Of a stretch of 64,000 nucleotides of DNA, positions 25,096 to 34,032 are shown in pieces. Every line of letters starts with the position of its first letter. Position 1 is the stretch's first letter. A program made the position numbers and the translations under genes. This DNA is from an uncultured Bacteroidia bacterium. Its GTDB lineage: Bacteria > Bacteroidota > Bacteroidia > Bacteroidales > F082. Where the stretch lies: the NCBI GenBank assembly GCA_902785755.1, contig CACZZO010000016.1:1-64000 (forward strand). Reading direction: 5' to 3'. The notes beneath the pieces are model-generated. The model was not told the origin of the DNA. It made no database searches and saw nothing but the letters and a program-made list of their open reading frames with translations.

Positions 25096-26262
25096 ATGAA
25101 GATACAGTATCTGTCTCGAGATATGGAAAAGGCTATACTTGAAGCCTCTGATTATTATGCTGTTATATGCGTAACTGGACCTCGTCAGTCTGGCAAAAGC
25201 ACACTATTGAAGCATCTTTTTCCCAATTATGTCGAATATAGCTTGAAAGATATGCATGTGCGCGAGTTTGCGATGAATGATCCCGTGGCCTTTCTCAACC
25301 AAACCACGGAAGGCATGTTTCTTGACGAGATACAGAAAGCCCCTGTGCTGATGGAATACATTCAAGGCATCGTTGACCACGACCCCAATCGCAAGTTCCT
25401 TTTGACGGGAAGTTCCAACTTTGAGGTGATGAAAGGCGTTTCCGAGTCGCTGGCTGGTCGTGCAGGTGTCTTTGAACTGTTGCCGATGACTTTGGCCGAG
25501 ACCGAAGACACCCGAAACGATACCGACCTGTCGCGTCTTTTGTACGATGGCCTTTATCCGGCGGTGGCCGCTGGCAAAAACACAGCGAGGATGTTTTATC
25601 CGTCATACGTGAAAACTTATATCGAGAAAGATGTTCGTGACCTGCTGAAGATTCAAGACCAAATGCAGTTCATGCGGTTTATGAAGTTATGCGCGGCGCG
25701 TATAGGTTCCATTTTTGTCGCCACGGAACTTGCTTCGGAAGTCGGCGTCGACTCGAAAACAATCACGCGCTGGCTTTCGGTGCTGCAAGCCTCGTACCTT
25801 GTCACTCTGTTGCCACCGTATTATGAAAACATTTCAAAACGGTTAGTAAAAAGTCCGAAACTCTACTTCAACGACACGGGATTGGCCTGTTATCTGCTTG
25901 ACATAGAATCGCCCAAACAACTCGACCGCGACAAGATGCGTGGCGCTTTGTTTGAAAACATGATTGTCATGGAAGTGATCAAGCACCGTTATAACCAAGG
26001 ATTGGAAGGTGGCGTTTATTTTTATCGCGATTCCAACCAAAACGAGGTCGATATTCTGCTCAAACAAGAAGGCGAAATCACGGCAATAGAGGTGAAATCA
26101 TCGATGACTTATCATCCCTCGTTTGAAAAAAGCCTGAAACAAGTTGCGGAATGGGTGGAAACGCCTGTCACGAAAAGGGCTATCGTCTATGCCGGTGATT
26201 TTGAGAATACCCACGGGGACATCCAACTGTTGAACTACAGGAATTTGAAAGAGCTGCTTTAA
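25096..26262 (+). CDS. DUF4143 P-loop ATPase, copy B
   Basis: The 388-residue protein has Walker A GPRQSGKST at 28-36, Walker B-like MFLDEIQKAP near 75, the loop GSSNFEVMKGVSESLAGRAG, and the C-terminal N-E-V-D-I-L-L ... A-I-E-V-K-S motif near 313-330. It has the same length and layout as copy A but differs a good deal in sequence, so the two are old paralogs rather than a fresh duplication. They are transcribed away from each other with a 294-base gap. Confidence 0.87.
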   Translation: MKIQYLSRDMEKAILEASDYYAVICVTGPRQSGKSTLLKHLFPNYVEYSLKDMHVREFAMNDPVAFLNQTTEGMFLDEIQKAPVLMEYIQGIVDHDPNRKFLLTGSSNFEVMKGVSESLAGRAGVFELLPMTLAETEDTRNDTDLSRLLYDGLYPAVAAGKNTARMFYPSYVKTYIEKDVRDLLKIQDQMQFMRFMKLCAARIGSIFVATELASEVGVDSKTITRWLSVLQASYLVTLLPPYYENISKRLVKSPKLYFNDTGLACYLLDIESPKQLDRDKMRGALFENMIVMEVIKHRYNQGLEGGVYFYRDSNQNEVDILLKQEGEITAIEVKSSMTYHPSFEKSLKQVAEWVETPVTKRAIVYAGDFENTHGDIQLLNYRNLKELL

Positions 26263-26291
26263 AAACTTAATCATTGGCACACTTCGCTGCA

Positions 26292-26324
26292 TTATTGATA
26301 TGTTCCCCGATCCTTCCACGACAC
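26292..26324 (-). pseudogene. 3'-end fragment of a DUF4143 gene
   Basis: Read leftwards, ten codons give V-S-W-K-D-R-G-T-Y-Q followed by TAA, against V-S-W-K-D-W-G-T-Y-Q-stop at the end of copy A; the DNA matches at 30 of 33 bases. It is a short remnant of another copy, located just after the 3' end of copy B. Confidence 0.75.
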
Positions 26325-26373
26325 GTGATCAAATTTTGTAACAAATGATACACAACGAATCAGTGGAAAGTCT

Positions 26374-26381
26374 TATCTTTG
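26374..26381 (+). promoter_or_regulatory. TATCTTTG -7 box of the suf operon
   Basis: TATCTTTG lies 35 bases before the sufB start and fits TAnnTTTG. Confidence 0.65.
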
Positions 26382-26416
26382 CAGCCTAATTTGAAATCAT
26401 TCTTAATAAGGATAAA

Positions 26417-27868
26417 ATGGATACGAATCCGAACGAAAATATCATTAGCGAGGTCACAAGCAAGGAGTATGAATACGGCTTTGTGACTGACATCGAGACC
26501 GATTTCGCACCGAAAGGCCTGAATGAGGACATCATCCGACTGATTTCCAAGAAGAAAGAAGAACCCGAATGGCTGTTGGAGTTCCGCCTGAAGGCTTTCC
26601 GCCATTGGCAGACCTTGAAACAACCCAATTGGGCGCACCTCGACCTTCCTGAAATTGATTATCAAGACATTATCTATTACGCCGCGCCGCGCAAACGTCA
26701 ACAGAAACAAAGCCTCGACGAAGTGGACCCCGAACTGTTGGCCACTTTCGACAAACTCGGCATTTCCTTGGACGAGCAGAAGAAACTCTCGGGCGTGGCC
26801 GTCGATGCGGTGATGGACTCGACCTCGGTAAAGACGACCTTCCAAGACACGCTCTCAAAGCACGGTGTCATCTTCATGTCGTTCAGCGAGGCCGTCAAGC
26901 AGCACCCCGACTTGGTGAAGAAATACCTCGGCAAGGTGGTGCCCTACACCGACAACTTTTTTGCCGCGCTCAACTCGGCGGTCTTCAGCGACGGCTCGTT
27001 CTGTTACATCCCAAAAGGCGTGCGCTGTCCTTTGGAGCTTTCCACCTATTTCCGCATCAACGCGGCCAACACGGGCCAGTTTGAGCGCACCCTCATCGTG
27101 GCCGACGAAGGCGCGTATGTGAGCTATATGGAAGGCTGTACTGCCCCGCAACGCGATGAAAACCAACTTCATGCAGCCATCGTGGAAATCATTGCCGAAA
27201 CCGATGCCGAAGTGAAATACTCTACGGTGCAGAATTGGTATCCCGGCGACAAGGACGGCAAAGGCGGCGTGTACAACCTCGTCACGAAGCGCGGCCTTTG
27301 TCGCGGCGACCGTTCCAAAATCTCATGGACGCAGGTCGAGACGGGTTCGGCCATCACTTGGAAATATCCGGGCTGTGTGCTGATGGGCGACAACTCCATC
27401 GGCGAGTTCTATTCCGTCGCCGTGACCAACAACTACCAGCAGGCCGACACAGGCACGAAGATGATTCATTTGGGCAAAAACACCCGCAGCACCATAATTA
27501 GTAAAGGTATCTCCGCTGGCCACAGCCAAAACGGCTATCGTGGCTTGGTGAAGGTGGTGCCAAAAGCCGAAAACGCCCGCAATTACTCGCAATGTGACTC
27601 CTTGCTGTTGGGCGACCAATGCGGTGCCCACACTTGGCCTTATGTGGAGTGCGGCAACGACAGCAGCATCCTCGAACACGAAGCCACCACCTCGAAAATC
27701 TCCGAAGACCAACTATTCTATTGCCAGCAGCGCGGCATCCCGACCGAAAAGGCCATCGGTCTGATTGTCAATGGTTACGCCAAGGACGTGCTGAACAAAC
27801 TGCCTATGGAATTTGCAGTGGAGGCGCAGAAATTATTGTCGATAACGCTGGAAGGAAGCGTTGGATAG
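26417..27868 (+). CDS. sufB: Fe-S cluster assembly scaffold SufB
   Basis: SufB forms the scaffold on which Fe-S clusters are built, with SufC and SufD. The 483-residue chain has the usual N-terminus ending in [15 protein letters not shown], then the beta-helix core with [19 protein letters not shown], the [16 protein letters not shown] segment and a C-terminal helical tail ending in [15 protein letters not shown]. It opens the suf operon. The next suf gene, sufC, comes only after a 1.3-kb glycosyltransferase gene. Confidence 0.95.
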   Translation: MDTNPNENIISEVTSKEYEYGFVTDIETDFAPKGLNEDIIRLISKKKEEPEWLLEFRLKAFRHWQTLKQPNWAHLDLPEIDYQDIIYYAAPRKRQQKQSLDEVDPELLATFDKLGISLDEQKKLSGVAVDAVMDSTSVKTTFQDTLSKHGVIFMSFSEAVKQHPDLVKKYLGKVVPYTDNFFAALNSAVFSDGSFCYIPKGVRCPLELSTYFRINAANTGQFERTLIVADEGAYVSYMEGCTAPQRDENQLHAAIVEIIAETDAEVKYSTVQNWYPGDKDGKGGVYNLVTKRGLCRGDRSKISWTQVETGSAITWKYPGCVLMGDNSIGEFYSVAVTNNYQQADTGTKMIHLGKNTRSTIISKGISAGHSQNGYRGLVKVVPKAENARNYSQCDSLLLGDQCGAHTWPYVECGNDSSILEHEATTSKISEDQLFYCQQRGIPTEKAIGLIVNGYAKDVLNKLPMEFAVEAQKLLSITLEGSVG

Positions 27869-27910
27869 TTAAAAGTTGATAGTTAAGAGTTAACATTTGA
27901 CAGTTAAGAG
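27867..27910. repeat. Simple repeat of AGTTAAGAG-like words
   Basis: The stretch repeats AGTTAAGAGT and TGATAGTTAA-like words right after the sufB stop. Read on the other strand it is TTAACTCTTAACT, the same heptamer type as the TCAACTCTCAACT array inside sufS and at 35757-35784. Confidence 0.6.
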
Positions 27911-28012
27911 TAGTCCCATAGGGACGGAAGATAATAGGCAGGCGGTGAAGCGCAGCGAAACCCCTGCCACGGAATGATAGAATGAAATAAACCCCGTAGG
28001 GGTGACAGAGAT
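27911..28012. repeat. Dispersed intergenic element (CCCATAGGG / GGCAGGCGG...CCCCTGCC)
   Basis: It contains GTCCCATAGGGACG, then the inverted pair GGCAGGCGGTG (27937) and ACCCCTGCC (ending 27968), and then CCCCGTAGGGG. Related blocks are at 40411-40465, 53480-53535, 53650-53672 and 53742-53772. Confidence 0.65.
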
Positions 28013-28018
28013 TAAATA

Positions 28019-29332
28019 ATGACACAATCCCGTTCAAATAACACGCCTTTTTGGTTGCTGCTCATCGGAATCGTCCTGATTCTGTTGAGTAACAGCCTGT
28101 TGACTGAAGGCATGTTCCTCGACGGAGTGACCTACGCCTGCATTTCGCGCAACATGACCATTGGTTTAGGCTCGTTTTGGAATCCGCATTACACCCAAAC
28201 GATTGGCAATGTGTTCCATTCCCATCCGCCTTTGGCATTTGGGCTTGAAGCCTTGCTTTTCAAGGCTTTCGGAGATCATTGGTGGGTCGAAAAACTCTAT
28301 TCGGCAGTCACTTTCCTCGTTTCGGGCATCCTCATTGCGGCCATTTGGAAACGCACGACCAACCGTCTGCGCATGGCTTGGCTGCCGCTGTTGTTTTGGT
28401 CGGTTATGCCAATTGTTTCTTGGAGCGCTACCAACAACATGCTTGAAAACACTATGACGGTTTTCGTCTTGTTGTCGGTTTGGTTGATGATTCTCAGCTA
28501 TCTGAAAAACAACAAGATATGGCTGTTTTTGGCGGGAGTTGCCTTGTTTGGGGCTTTCATGTCAAAAGGTTTCACGGGACTGTTTCCGTTGGTTTTTCCA
28601 ATCATCTACTGCATTTTCGACGACAAGCGCCACTGGATCCAAGGCTCGATTGACACCTTATTATTAATGGTCACATTGGCACTGCTTTCGGGCGCGATGT
28701 TTTTGGCTTTCCCGGCTTCGTTTGCCTATCTGAAAACCTATTTTAGCCTACAAGTCATTGGTGGCGGTCTGCATGAAGCAACGGTCTCTACGCGGTTTTA
28801 CATCGTTTTTCGATGGTTGGGACAAATGATTGCCCCTTTGGTTATCATTACCATTGTTCTGATATTGAGTAAGTTGAAAGGAAATGCCAAAGTGTTTGAG
28901 TTTAGGTCCGACAAGACATGGTTCCTCATTTTCCTGATTCTCGGCTTCATGGGTGTACTGCCCATCATGGTTAGCCTGAAGCAAAGCGGCTTTTACATGC
29001 AGGCTGCTCTCCCGTTTTTTGCTTTGGCTTGCGGACATTTCACTTTTTCGAAGGTCAATGCCTTGACGTTGAAGATAACGCCGGATTTGCACAAGTGGAT
29101 GACTCTCGGAGCAAGTGCTATCTTGCTGACAGGCATTGTGTTGAATTTATGCAATATCGGGAAATACGGTCGCGACGAAGCCCTGATTGAGGACGTGAAA
29201 AAGCGAATTGCGGAAGCAGACGGTAGTACCGTCATCGAGATTGCACCTGAAGAATTCACAAACTGGGCTGCCCATGCCTATTTCATGCGTTATGGCAAAA
29301 TCAGTCTCAATCCAACCCAACCCAACAATTAA
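28019..29332 (+). CDS. GT39-type membrane glycosyltransferase inserted in the suf operon
   Basis: The 437-residue protein has about ten membrane segments. The first loop holds FLDGVTYACISRNM and a S-H-P-P-L-A-F-G motif, as in ArnT/PMT-like enzymes with an acid in the first extracytoplasmic loop. Its substrate is not known. It lies 150 bases after sufB, behind a run of dispersed repeats, and ends 31 bases before sufC, in the same direction, so it is likely read from the suf transcript. It does not belong to any Fe-S pathway. Confidence 0.8.
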   Translation: MTQSRSNNTPFWLLLIGIVLILLSNSLLTEGMFLDGVTYACISRNMTIGLGSFWNPHYTQTIGNVFHSHPPLAFGLEALLFKAFGDHWWVEKLYSAVTFLVSGILIAAIWKRTTNRLRMAWLPLLFWSVMPIVSWSATNNMLENTMTVFVLLSVWLMILSYLKNNKIWLFLAGVALFGAFMSKGFTGLFPLVFPIIYCIFDDKRHWIQGSIDTLLLMVTLALLSGAMFLAFPASFAYLKTYFSLQVIGGGLHEATVSTRFYIVFRWLGQMIAPLVIITIVLILSKLKGNAKVFEFRSDKTWFLIFLILGFMGVLPIMVSLKQSGFYMQAALPFFALACGHFTFSKVNALTLKITPDLHKWMTLGASAILLTGIVLNLCNIGKYGRDEALIEDVKKRIAEADGSTVIEIAPEEFTNWAAHAYFMRYGKISLNPTQPNN

Positions 29333-29361
29333 ACAATTAAACAATAAACAATTAAACAAAT
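29327..29361. repeat. AACAATTAA simple repeat before sufC
   Basis: Five tandem copies of an ACAATTAA-like word with small length changes lie between the glycosyltransferase stop and the sufC start. Confidence 0.65.
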
Positions 29362-29363
29362 AT

Positions 29364-30110
29364 ATGCTTCTGAATATCAAAAACCTACACGTCTCCATCG
29401 GAGGCAAGGAAATCCTGAAAGGATTGAATTTAGGCGTCAATGAGGGCGAAATCCACGCCATCATGGGGCCTAACGGAACGGGAAAAAGCACCCTTGCGGC
29501 GGCCATCACGGGTCGCGAGGGCTACGAAATCACCGAGGGCGAAATCTGGTACAAGGGCAAGAACATCGTCGGGATGTCGCCCGAAGACCGCGCCAACGAA
29601 GGCATCTTCCTCAGTTTCCAGTACCCAGTCGAAATTCCGGGTGTGAGCATCCAAAATTTCATGCGCACAGCGGTCAACTCGAAGCGTGAGTATCAAGGAC
29701 TTCCGCCTATGAGCACTGTCGAATTCATGAAACTGATGAAGGAGAAACAGGCCATGGTGGAAATCACTGAGAAACTGCAAAACCGCTTCGTCAATGTGGG
29801 TTACAGCGGCGGCGAGAAGAAGAAAAACGAAATCTTCCAAATGGCCATGCTGGAACCGAGCCTTGCCATCCTCGATGAGACCGACTCAGGCTTGGACATC
29901 GATGCCTTACGCATTGTGGCTCACGGCGTTAACCAACTCCACAACGACACCAACTCCTTCGTCGTCATCACGCACTATCAAAGGCTGTTGGACTATATCG
30001 TCCCCGACTTTGTCCATGTGATGTACGACGGGCGCATCGTCAAGACGGGCGGCAAAAACCTCGCCCTCGAACTCGAAGAAAAAGGCTACGAATGGATTAA
30101 GGAACTTTGA
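29364..30110 (+). CDS. sufC: Fe-S assembly ATPase SufC
   Basis: SufC is the ABC-type ATPase that drives SufB-SufD. The 248-residue chain starts at the ATG at 29364 (MLLNIKNLHVSIGG); the frame continues upstream in the preceding gene region, but this start gives the normal length. Walker A is GPNGTGKST at about 35-43, the Q loop lies in FLSFQYPVEIPG, the signature is YSGGEKKKNE and Walker B is LAILDETDSGLD. The stop is two bases before the sufD ATG. Confidence 0.95.
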   Translation: MLLNIKNLHVSIGGKEILKGLNLGVNEGEIHAIMGPNGTGKSTLAAAITGREGYEITEGEIWYKGKNIVGMSPEDRANEGIFLSFQYPVEIPGVSIQNFMRTAVNSKREYQGLPPMSTVEFMKLMKEKQAMVEITEKLQNRFVNVGYSGGEKKKNEIFQMAMLEPSLAILDETDSGLDIDALRIVAHGVNQLHNDTNSFVVITHYQRLLDYIVPDFVHVMYDGRIVKTGGKNLALELEEKGYEWIKEL

Positions 30111-30112
30111 CC

Positions 30113-30940
30113 ATGGACAACCAACTTATCATAGCCGCCAACCAAAGCCGCGAACTCATTGAGTATGACGACGATGCACATCTTTCCGCCGAACCGAAGG
30201 TGTCTGAAATCTTCCTCAACGAAAATGCCAGCCTTGAGTTGTATGTGCTGCAAAACGTGAGCAACGAGGCCACCATCCAACGCGAGTTCAAAATTAGGCA
30301 ACTGGCCGACAGCCGCCTGAAAATCGTGGTCATTACTTTCAACGGAGGCGACATTCGCAACACCTATCATGTGGATTTAGATGGCGAAGGCGCTGAAACC
30401 CAAGTGCATGGACTTTATCTCATCGACAAGACCCAGCATGTGGAAAACCGCTTGAAGGTGAACCACAACGTGCCGCATTGCACGAGCAGTGAGAAGTTCA
30501 AGGGCATTTTGGACGACGAGGCCTCGGCCATCTTCAACGGCCATGTGTATGTGGCTAAAAACGCGCAAAAAACTGATGCCCAACAAAATAACAGCAATAT
30601 CTTGCTGACCTCGAAGGCCAAAATCAACAGCCAGCCGTTTTTGGAGATTTACGCCGACGACGTGAAATGCTCGCACGGCACCTCCACGGGCCAGCTCGAC
30701 CAAGAGGCCATGTTCTACATGCGCCAGCGCGGTATCAGCAAGGCCAATGCACGGATTCTGTTGATGTACGCCTTCGCCGCTGAGGTCAGCAACCACATCG
30801 GGAACGAAATGTTGCACGAGCACATCGACGACATGATCAAACGCCGCCTGCGCGGTGAGTTGTCGAGTTGCGAGAACTGCGTGTTGCGTTGCAGCCATCC
30901 GAAGGAATATGATTTTGACATTGATTATTCGAAGATTTGA
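30113..30940 (+). CDS. sufD: SufD, short form
   Basis: SufD pairs with SufB and SufC. The 275-residue product has the conserved C-terminal beta-helix and helical parts (NSNILLTSKAKINSQPFLEIYADDVKCSHGTSTGQLDQEAMFYMRQRGIS ... in pieces, near residues 165-225), but lacks the N-terminal 150 or so residues of the usual 430-450-residue form. The start ATG at 30113 directly follows sufC; a TTG at 30107 overlaps the sufC stop. The missing region may be dispensable or may have been lost; both SufB-like homologies confirm the family. Confidence 0.88.
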   Translation: MDNQLIIAANQSRELIEYDDDAHLSAEPKVSEIFLNENASLELYVLQNVSNEATIQREFKIRQLADSRLKIVVITFNGGDIRNTYHVDLDGEGAETQVHGLYLIDKTQHVENRLKVNHNVPHCTSSEKFKGILDDEASAIFNGHVYVAKNAQKTDAQQNNSNILLTSKAKINSQPFLEIYADDVKCSHGTSTGQLDQEAMFYMRQRGISKANARILLMYAFAAEVSNHIGNEMLHEHIDDMIKRRLRGELSSCENCVLRCSHPKEYDFDIDYSKI

Positions 30941-31022
30941 CAATGGCTTATGACCTATGGCAGATGGCCACTTCAACGTTTCGTGAAAGTGGCCATAGTC
31001 ATAGTCAAAGGCCATAGTCCAA
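30941..31022. repeat. Long imperfect inverted repeat (TATGGCC words), sufD-sufS gap
   Basis: The left side repeats GGCTTATGACCTATGGC and GATGGCCACTT; the right side repeats AAGTGGCCATAG and AAGGCCATAGTCC. The core GATGGCCACTT/AAGTGGCCAT is an exact ten-base stem around an 11-base loop, with looser pairing outwards. Confidence 0.8.
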
Positions 31023-31044
31023 AAACTATAGAAAACAGTAAATT

Positions 31045-32337
31045 TTGAAAACAACGTTAAACATCAAAGAAATAAGAGATTCCTTTCCTGTATTGGACCA
31101 GCAGGTTTATGGCAAACCGTTGGTTTATCTCGACAATGCCGCCACTACGCAGAAGCCGCTGTGCGTCATTGAGCGCGAGCGCGACTATTACCTGCATGAG
31201 AACTGCAACATCCATCGAGGTGTGCATTATCTGAGCCAAAAGGCGACCGAGGCATACGAACACGCCCGCCAAACCGTAGCGAATTTCATCCACGCAAAGG
31301 AAGCCAAAGAAATCATCTTCACCCGAGGCACCACCGAGTCGCTGAACCTGTTGGCGACTTCGTTTGAGCATATCTTCCTTTCCGAAGACCAACAACTTTC
31401 AACTCTCAACTTTCAACTCTCAACTGACTCTAAACCCTCAACTCTCAACTCTCAACTCAAAATCCTCGTCACAGCAATGGAGCATCATTCCAACCTCGTG
31501 CCGTGGCAGCAGATGGTTCAGCGACATCAAGGGCAATTGCTCGTCGTGCCAATGGATGACCAAGGCGTTTTGGACTTGGAACAATACGAGAAACTACTGA
31601 AAGAAAGCCCGAAAGTGGTTTCCATTGCGCACATTTCCAATGTGTTGGGCACCATCAACCCCGTCAAGCAGATGATTGCGATGGCACATCAATACGGCAT
31701 CCCCGTGGTCATTGATGGCGCGCAGTCCATTGCCCACCATCCCATTGATGTTCAAGATATTGACTGCGACTTTTTCGTGTTTTCGGGCCATAAGATGTAT
31801 ACCCAGATGGGCATCGGCGGCTTGTACGGCAAGGCGGAATGGTTGGAAAAACTGCCACCCTACCAATTCGGCGGCGAGATGGTCGATACGGTGAGTTTCG
31901 AGAAAACGACTTTCAACGTTTTGCCTTACAAATTCGAGGCGGGTACGCCAAATGTGGGTGCAGCCCTTGGTTTGGAAACCGCCATCTATTTCCTGCAAAA
32001 CCTTGACAGAAAAGCCATTGAGAAACACGAAAACCAACTTCTGCAATCCGCAATCCAACAGCTTTCCGAAATCGATGGCATCCGTTTCATCGGTGAGGCG
32101 GAGCAACGTTCTGGCTTGGTTTCCTTTATTATAAAAGGTGTGCATCCCTACGATTTGGGTACCCTCATCGACAAGATGGGTGTGGCGGTGCGCACGGGCC
32201 ACCATTGCGCCGAGCCAGTGATGACGCGCTTCGGCATCCCGGGCACGGTGCGGGCATCGTTTGCGCTTTATAACACTTTGGAAGAAGTGGAAACCTTCGT
32301 CAAGGCGGTGAAGAAGGCTGCGATGATGCTGCGCTGA
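31045..32337 (+). CDS. sufS: Cysteine desulfurase SufS with an in-frame repeat insertion
   Basis: SufS takes sulfur from cysteine as a PLP enzyme and feeds it to Fe-S assembly. No ATG is in frame near the start, so the TTG at 31045 (K-T-T-L-N-I-K-E-I) is the likely start. The 430-residue chain has PLP-Lys250 in FSGHKMYTQ, the HISNVLGTINP strand and catalytic Cys388 in TGHHCAEP. Usual members are about 405-410 residues; the extra length comes from residues about 116-137, encoded by a CAACTCTCAACTTT-type simple repeat, immediately before the conserved strand ILVTAMEHHSN. The gene should still fold if this is a surface loop. Confidence 0.92.
   Translation: MKTTLNIKEIRDSFPVLDQQVYGKPLVYLDNAATTQKPLCVIERERDYYLHENCNIHRGVHYLSQKATEAYEHARQTVANFIHAKEAKEIIFTRGTTESLNLLATSFEHIFLSEDQQLSTLNFQLSTDSKPSTLNSQLKILVTAMEHHSNLVPWQQMVQRHQGQLLVVPMDDQGVLDLEQYEKLLKESPKVVSIAHISNVLGTINPVKQMIAMAHQYGIPVVIDGAQSIAHHPIDVQDIDCDFFVFSGHKMYTQMGIGGLYGKAEWLEKLPPYQFGGEMVDTVSFEKTTFNVLPYKFEAGTPNVGAALGLETAIYFLQNLDRKAIEKHENQLLQSAIQQLSEIDGIRFIGEAEQRSGLVSFIIKGVHPYDLGTLIDKMGVAVRTGHHCAEPVMTRFGIPGTVRASFALYNTLEEVETFVKAVKKAAMMLR
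31391..31458. repeat. CAACTCTCAACTTTC simple repeat inside sufS
   Basis: About ten copies of CAACT-type words (CAACTTTCAACTCTCAACTT...) are spread through this stretch. The frame is kept and yields an L-S-T-L-N-F-Q-L-S-T type segment not found in typical SufS. The same word type is intergenic at 35757-35784. Confidence 0.85.
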
Positions 32338-32360
32338 TTTTTCAGCACATCCAGCTTTAA

Positions 32361-33512
32361 TCAAACCATAAACTCCTCCAAAGTGGAGTGCAAAATCTCA
32401 TGCAACTCTGCCTTGTGTTCGGGCGTGGTCTGCGTGAACAGGAACCCCCAAATGCTCATGGCGGGATTCATGATGTCGCGGGTTTCGAGCACGCCGTGGA
32501 AGTGCCGTTTGATGCGCTCGAAGTCAAGGGCGCGGTTGGTGTCGTAAGGCTTGTCCAAGACGACGAAACTGAACACGTCGTTTTCGATGCCGTTCCACAT
32601 GGTGGCATAGTCAGGGCGGGTGCCTTCAAAGTAGGCCTGCACGGGCAGCAGGTGGCAGGTGTGGCGCGTCAGGTCGTTGAGGCACATGCCGGCGAAACGC
32701 AACGGGTTAACCTCAATCGGGATGGCGCGGCCCGTGTGCTTGTCCACGCGGAACTCCACATGCATCGGGAAATTCTTCAATCCGAGCACAGTGTTCAGGT
32801 CGATGCAGAACTGGTTGAAAGCCGGATAGTTGGCCTCAAAAATCTGCTTGCTCATGCAATAGAGGCGGTCGCTGACGTCGGTTTCGTTCTTGAAGATATG
32901 GTGGAAGATGTTGATGATGTTAGGCTTGCCCTCGGCATCGTAATAGGCATCCACGGCATATTCCTCGCCTTCGATAAACTGCTCAAGCACAAACATTTCG
33001 CTGCGCACGACGGTGTCGGGGAAGACGGCACACTGCTTGGCGAAGTTGCGGTCGATGTCGTCCAAGGCGGCCTGCCATTCTTCCTTGCTGCGGACGATAT
33101 ACACGCCCACGCTGAGGAAGCCCACGGCGGGTTTCAGCACAAGCGGCAAAGGCAACTCATCAGGATTGAGGCTGCGCAAAGCCTTCATCTCCACCTCTTT
33201 ATAATAGAAGTCGGGATAAATCTGCTGGCAAATGCGGCGGAAAGCGGCCTTGTCCTTCAGAATCTTGACCTTTTTCACCAACTCGGATTCGGGCAGCTGG
33301 GCATAAAGCCAAACCAAGGCGTTTTCCGAAACGGCATAGAGTTGATGGGTTTGGTTGTATTTCTCAACGAACTGCTTGTCGTCCAATAAAATAAGGCGAT
33401 GCCCTTCATCGGTGAGTTTTGCCGCCATTTCGTTGTGCAGAACGGGAATCTGTTTTTCTTCCAAATACGCCACCAAAGGGGCGGAAACGTAAGGTTTTTC
33501 TAAAATGATCAT
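32361..33512 (-). CDS. ATP-grasp domain protein
   Basis: The ATG at 33512 (MIILEKPYVSAPLVAYLEEK) gives 383 residues; the frame extends 24 codons upstream with no sign of coding. The ATP-grasp fold is shown by LVLKPAVGFLSVGVYIVRS, the hinge FVLEQFIEGEEYAVDAYY, and H-V-E-F-R ... I-P-I-E-V-N-P-L-R-F-A-G with the metal-binding Glu and Asn. Such enzymes ligate a carboxylate to an amine or thiol through an acyl phosphate. The substrate is not known. It ends 23 bases from the sufS stop, so the two genes converge. Confidence 0.82.
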   Translation of the reverse strand: MIILEKPYVSAPLVAYLEEKQIPVLHNEMAAKLTDEGHRLILLDDKQFVEKYNQTHQLYAVSENALVWLYAQLPESELVKKVKILKDKAAFRRICQQIYPDFYYKEVEMKALRSLNPDELPLPLVLKPAVGFLSVGVYIVRSKEEWQAALDDIDRNFAKQCAVFPDTVVRSEMFVLEQFIEGEEYAVDAYYDAEGKPNIINIFHHIFKNETDVSDRLYCMSKQIFEANYPAFNQFCIDLNTVLGLKNFPMHVEFRVDKHTGRAIPIEVNPLRFAGMCLNDLTRHTCHLLPVQAYFEGTRPDYATMWNGIENDVFSFVVLDKPYDTNRALDFERIKRHFHGVLETRDIMNPAMSIWGFLFTQTTPEHKAELHEILHSTLEEFMV

Positions 33513-33531
33513 CTTTTTTCGTTTTATTTGG

Positions 33532-34032
33532 TTACAGCCACTCGATTTCGTCTCGACTGAGCCCAGTGATTTTGCAAATTTCATCTAAGCCATAACCTCG
33601 TCTCTTCATTCGTGTGGCGGTCTGAATGAGGGCTTTGTGAGTAGCGGATTCGGTAATCACCACTTCGTTTTTCTCCCATTCTTCCCAATTGGTTTCTGTC
33701 AAGTAGCGAGAAACTTGTTCGCGGAGGGGACGAAGGTTATCTTCAATGACATAAACTACGGCATCTTCATCTATCTGGAAATAGTCGTGTATGAGGATAT
33801 GGCGCATTTTTACAATGTCATCCCAAGGGGTTTCGGCGTGTTCCTTACGAAAGGCTTTTGTCAACTTGTAAGCGGCCTCGCCAACGATTTCAATGTTCTT
33901 CACAATGCCATAGAAACGCATTTTGTCGGTTTCAAGTTCTTCCTTCGTTTTCCCATCGGCATAATCAAGAACGCGGTCAATGGCTTCGATGATGTGCTCT
34001 AATCTTTCGTGGTCTCTAACTGGCTCTCTCAT
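33532..34032 (-). CDS. HepT-like HEPN toxin with extra C-terminal tail
   Basis: The four-helix HEPN domain fills residues 1-115 and has the RX4HDY motif R77, H82, D83 and Y84 (RHILIHDYF), the active site of HEPN RNases. Members usually stop near residue 110-140. Here about 40 further residues (KALIQTATRMKRRGYGLDEI... TGLSRDEIEWL) resemble the tail seen at the end of Rpn-type transposase-nuclease proteins. The gene overlaps the antitoxin gene by 17 bases, and both are read leftwards from the -7 box at 34346. Confidence 0.82.
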   Translation of the reverse strand: MREPVRDHERLEHIIEAIDRVLDYADGKTKEELETDKMRFYGIVKNIEIVGEAAYKLTKAFRKEHAETPWDDIVKMRHILIHDYFQIDEDAVVYVIEDNLRPLREQVSRYLTETNWEEWEKNEVVITESATHKALIQTATRMKRRGYGLDEICKITGLSRDEIEWL

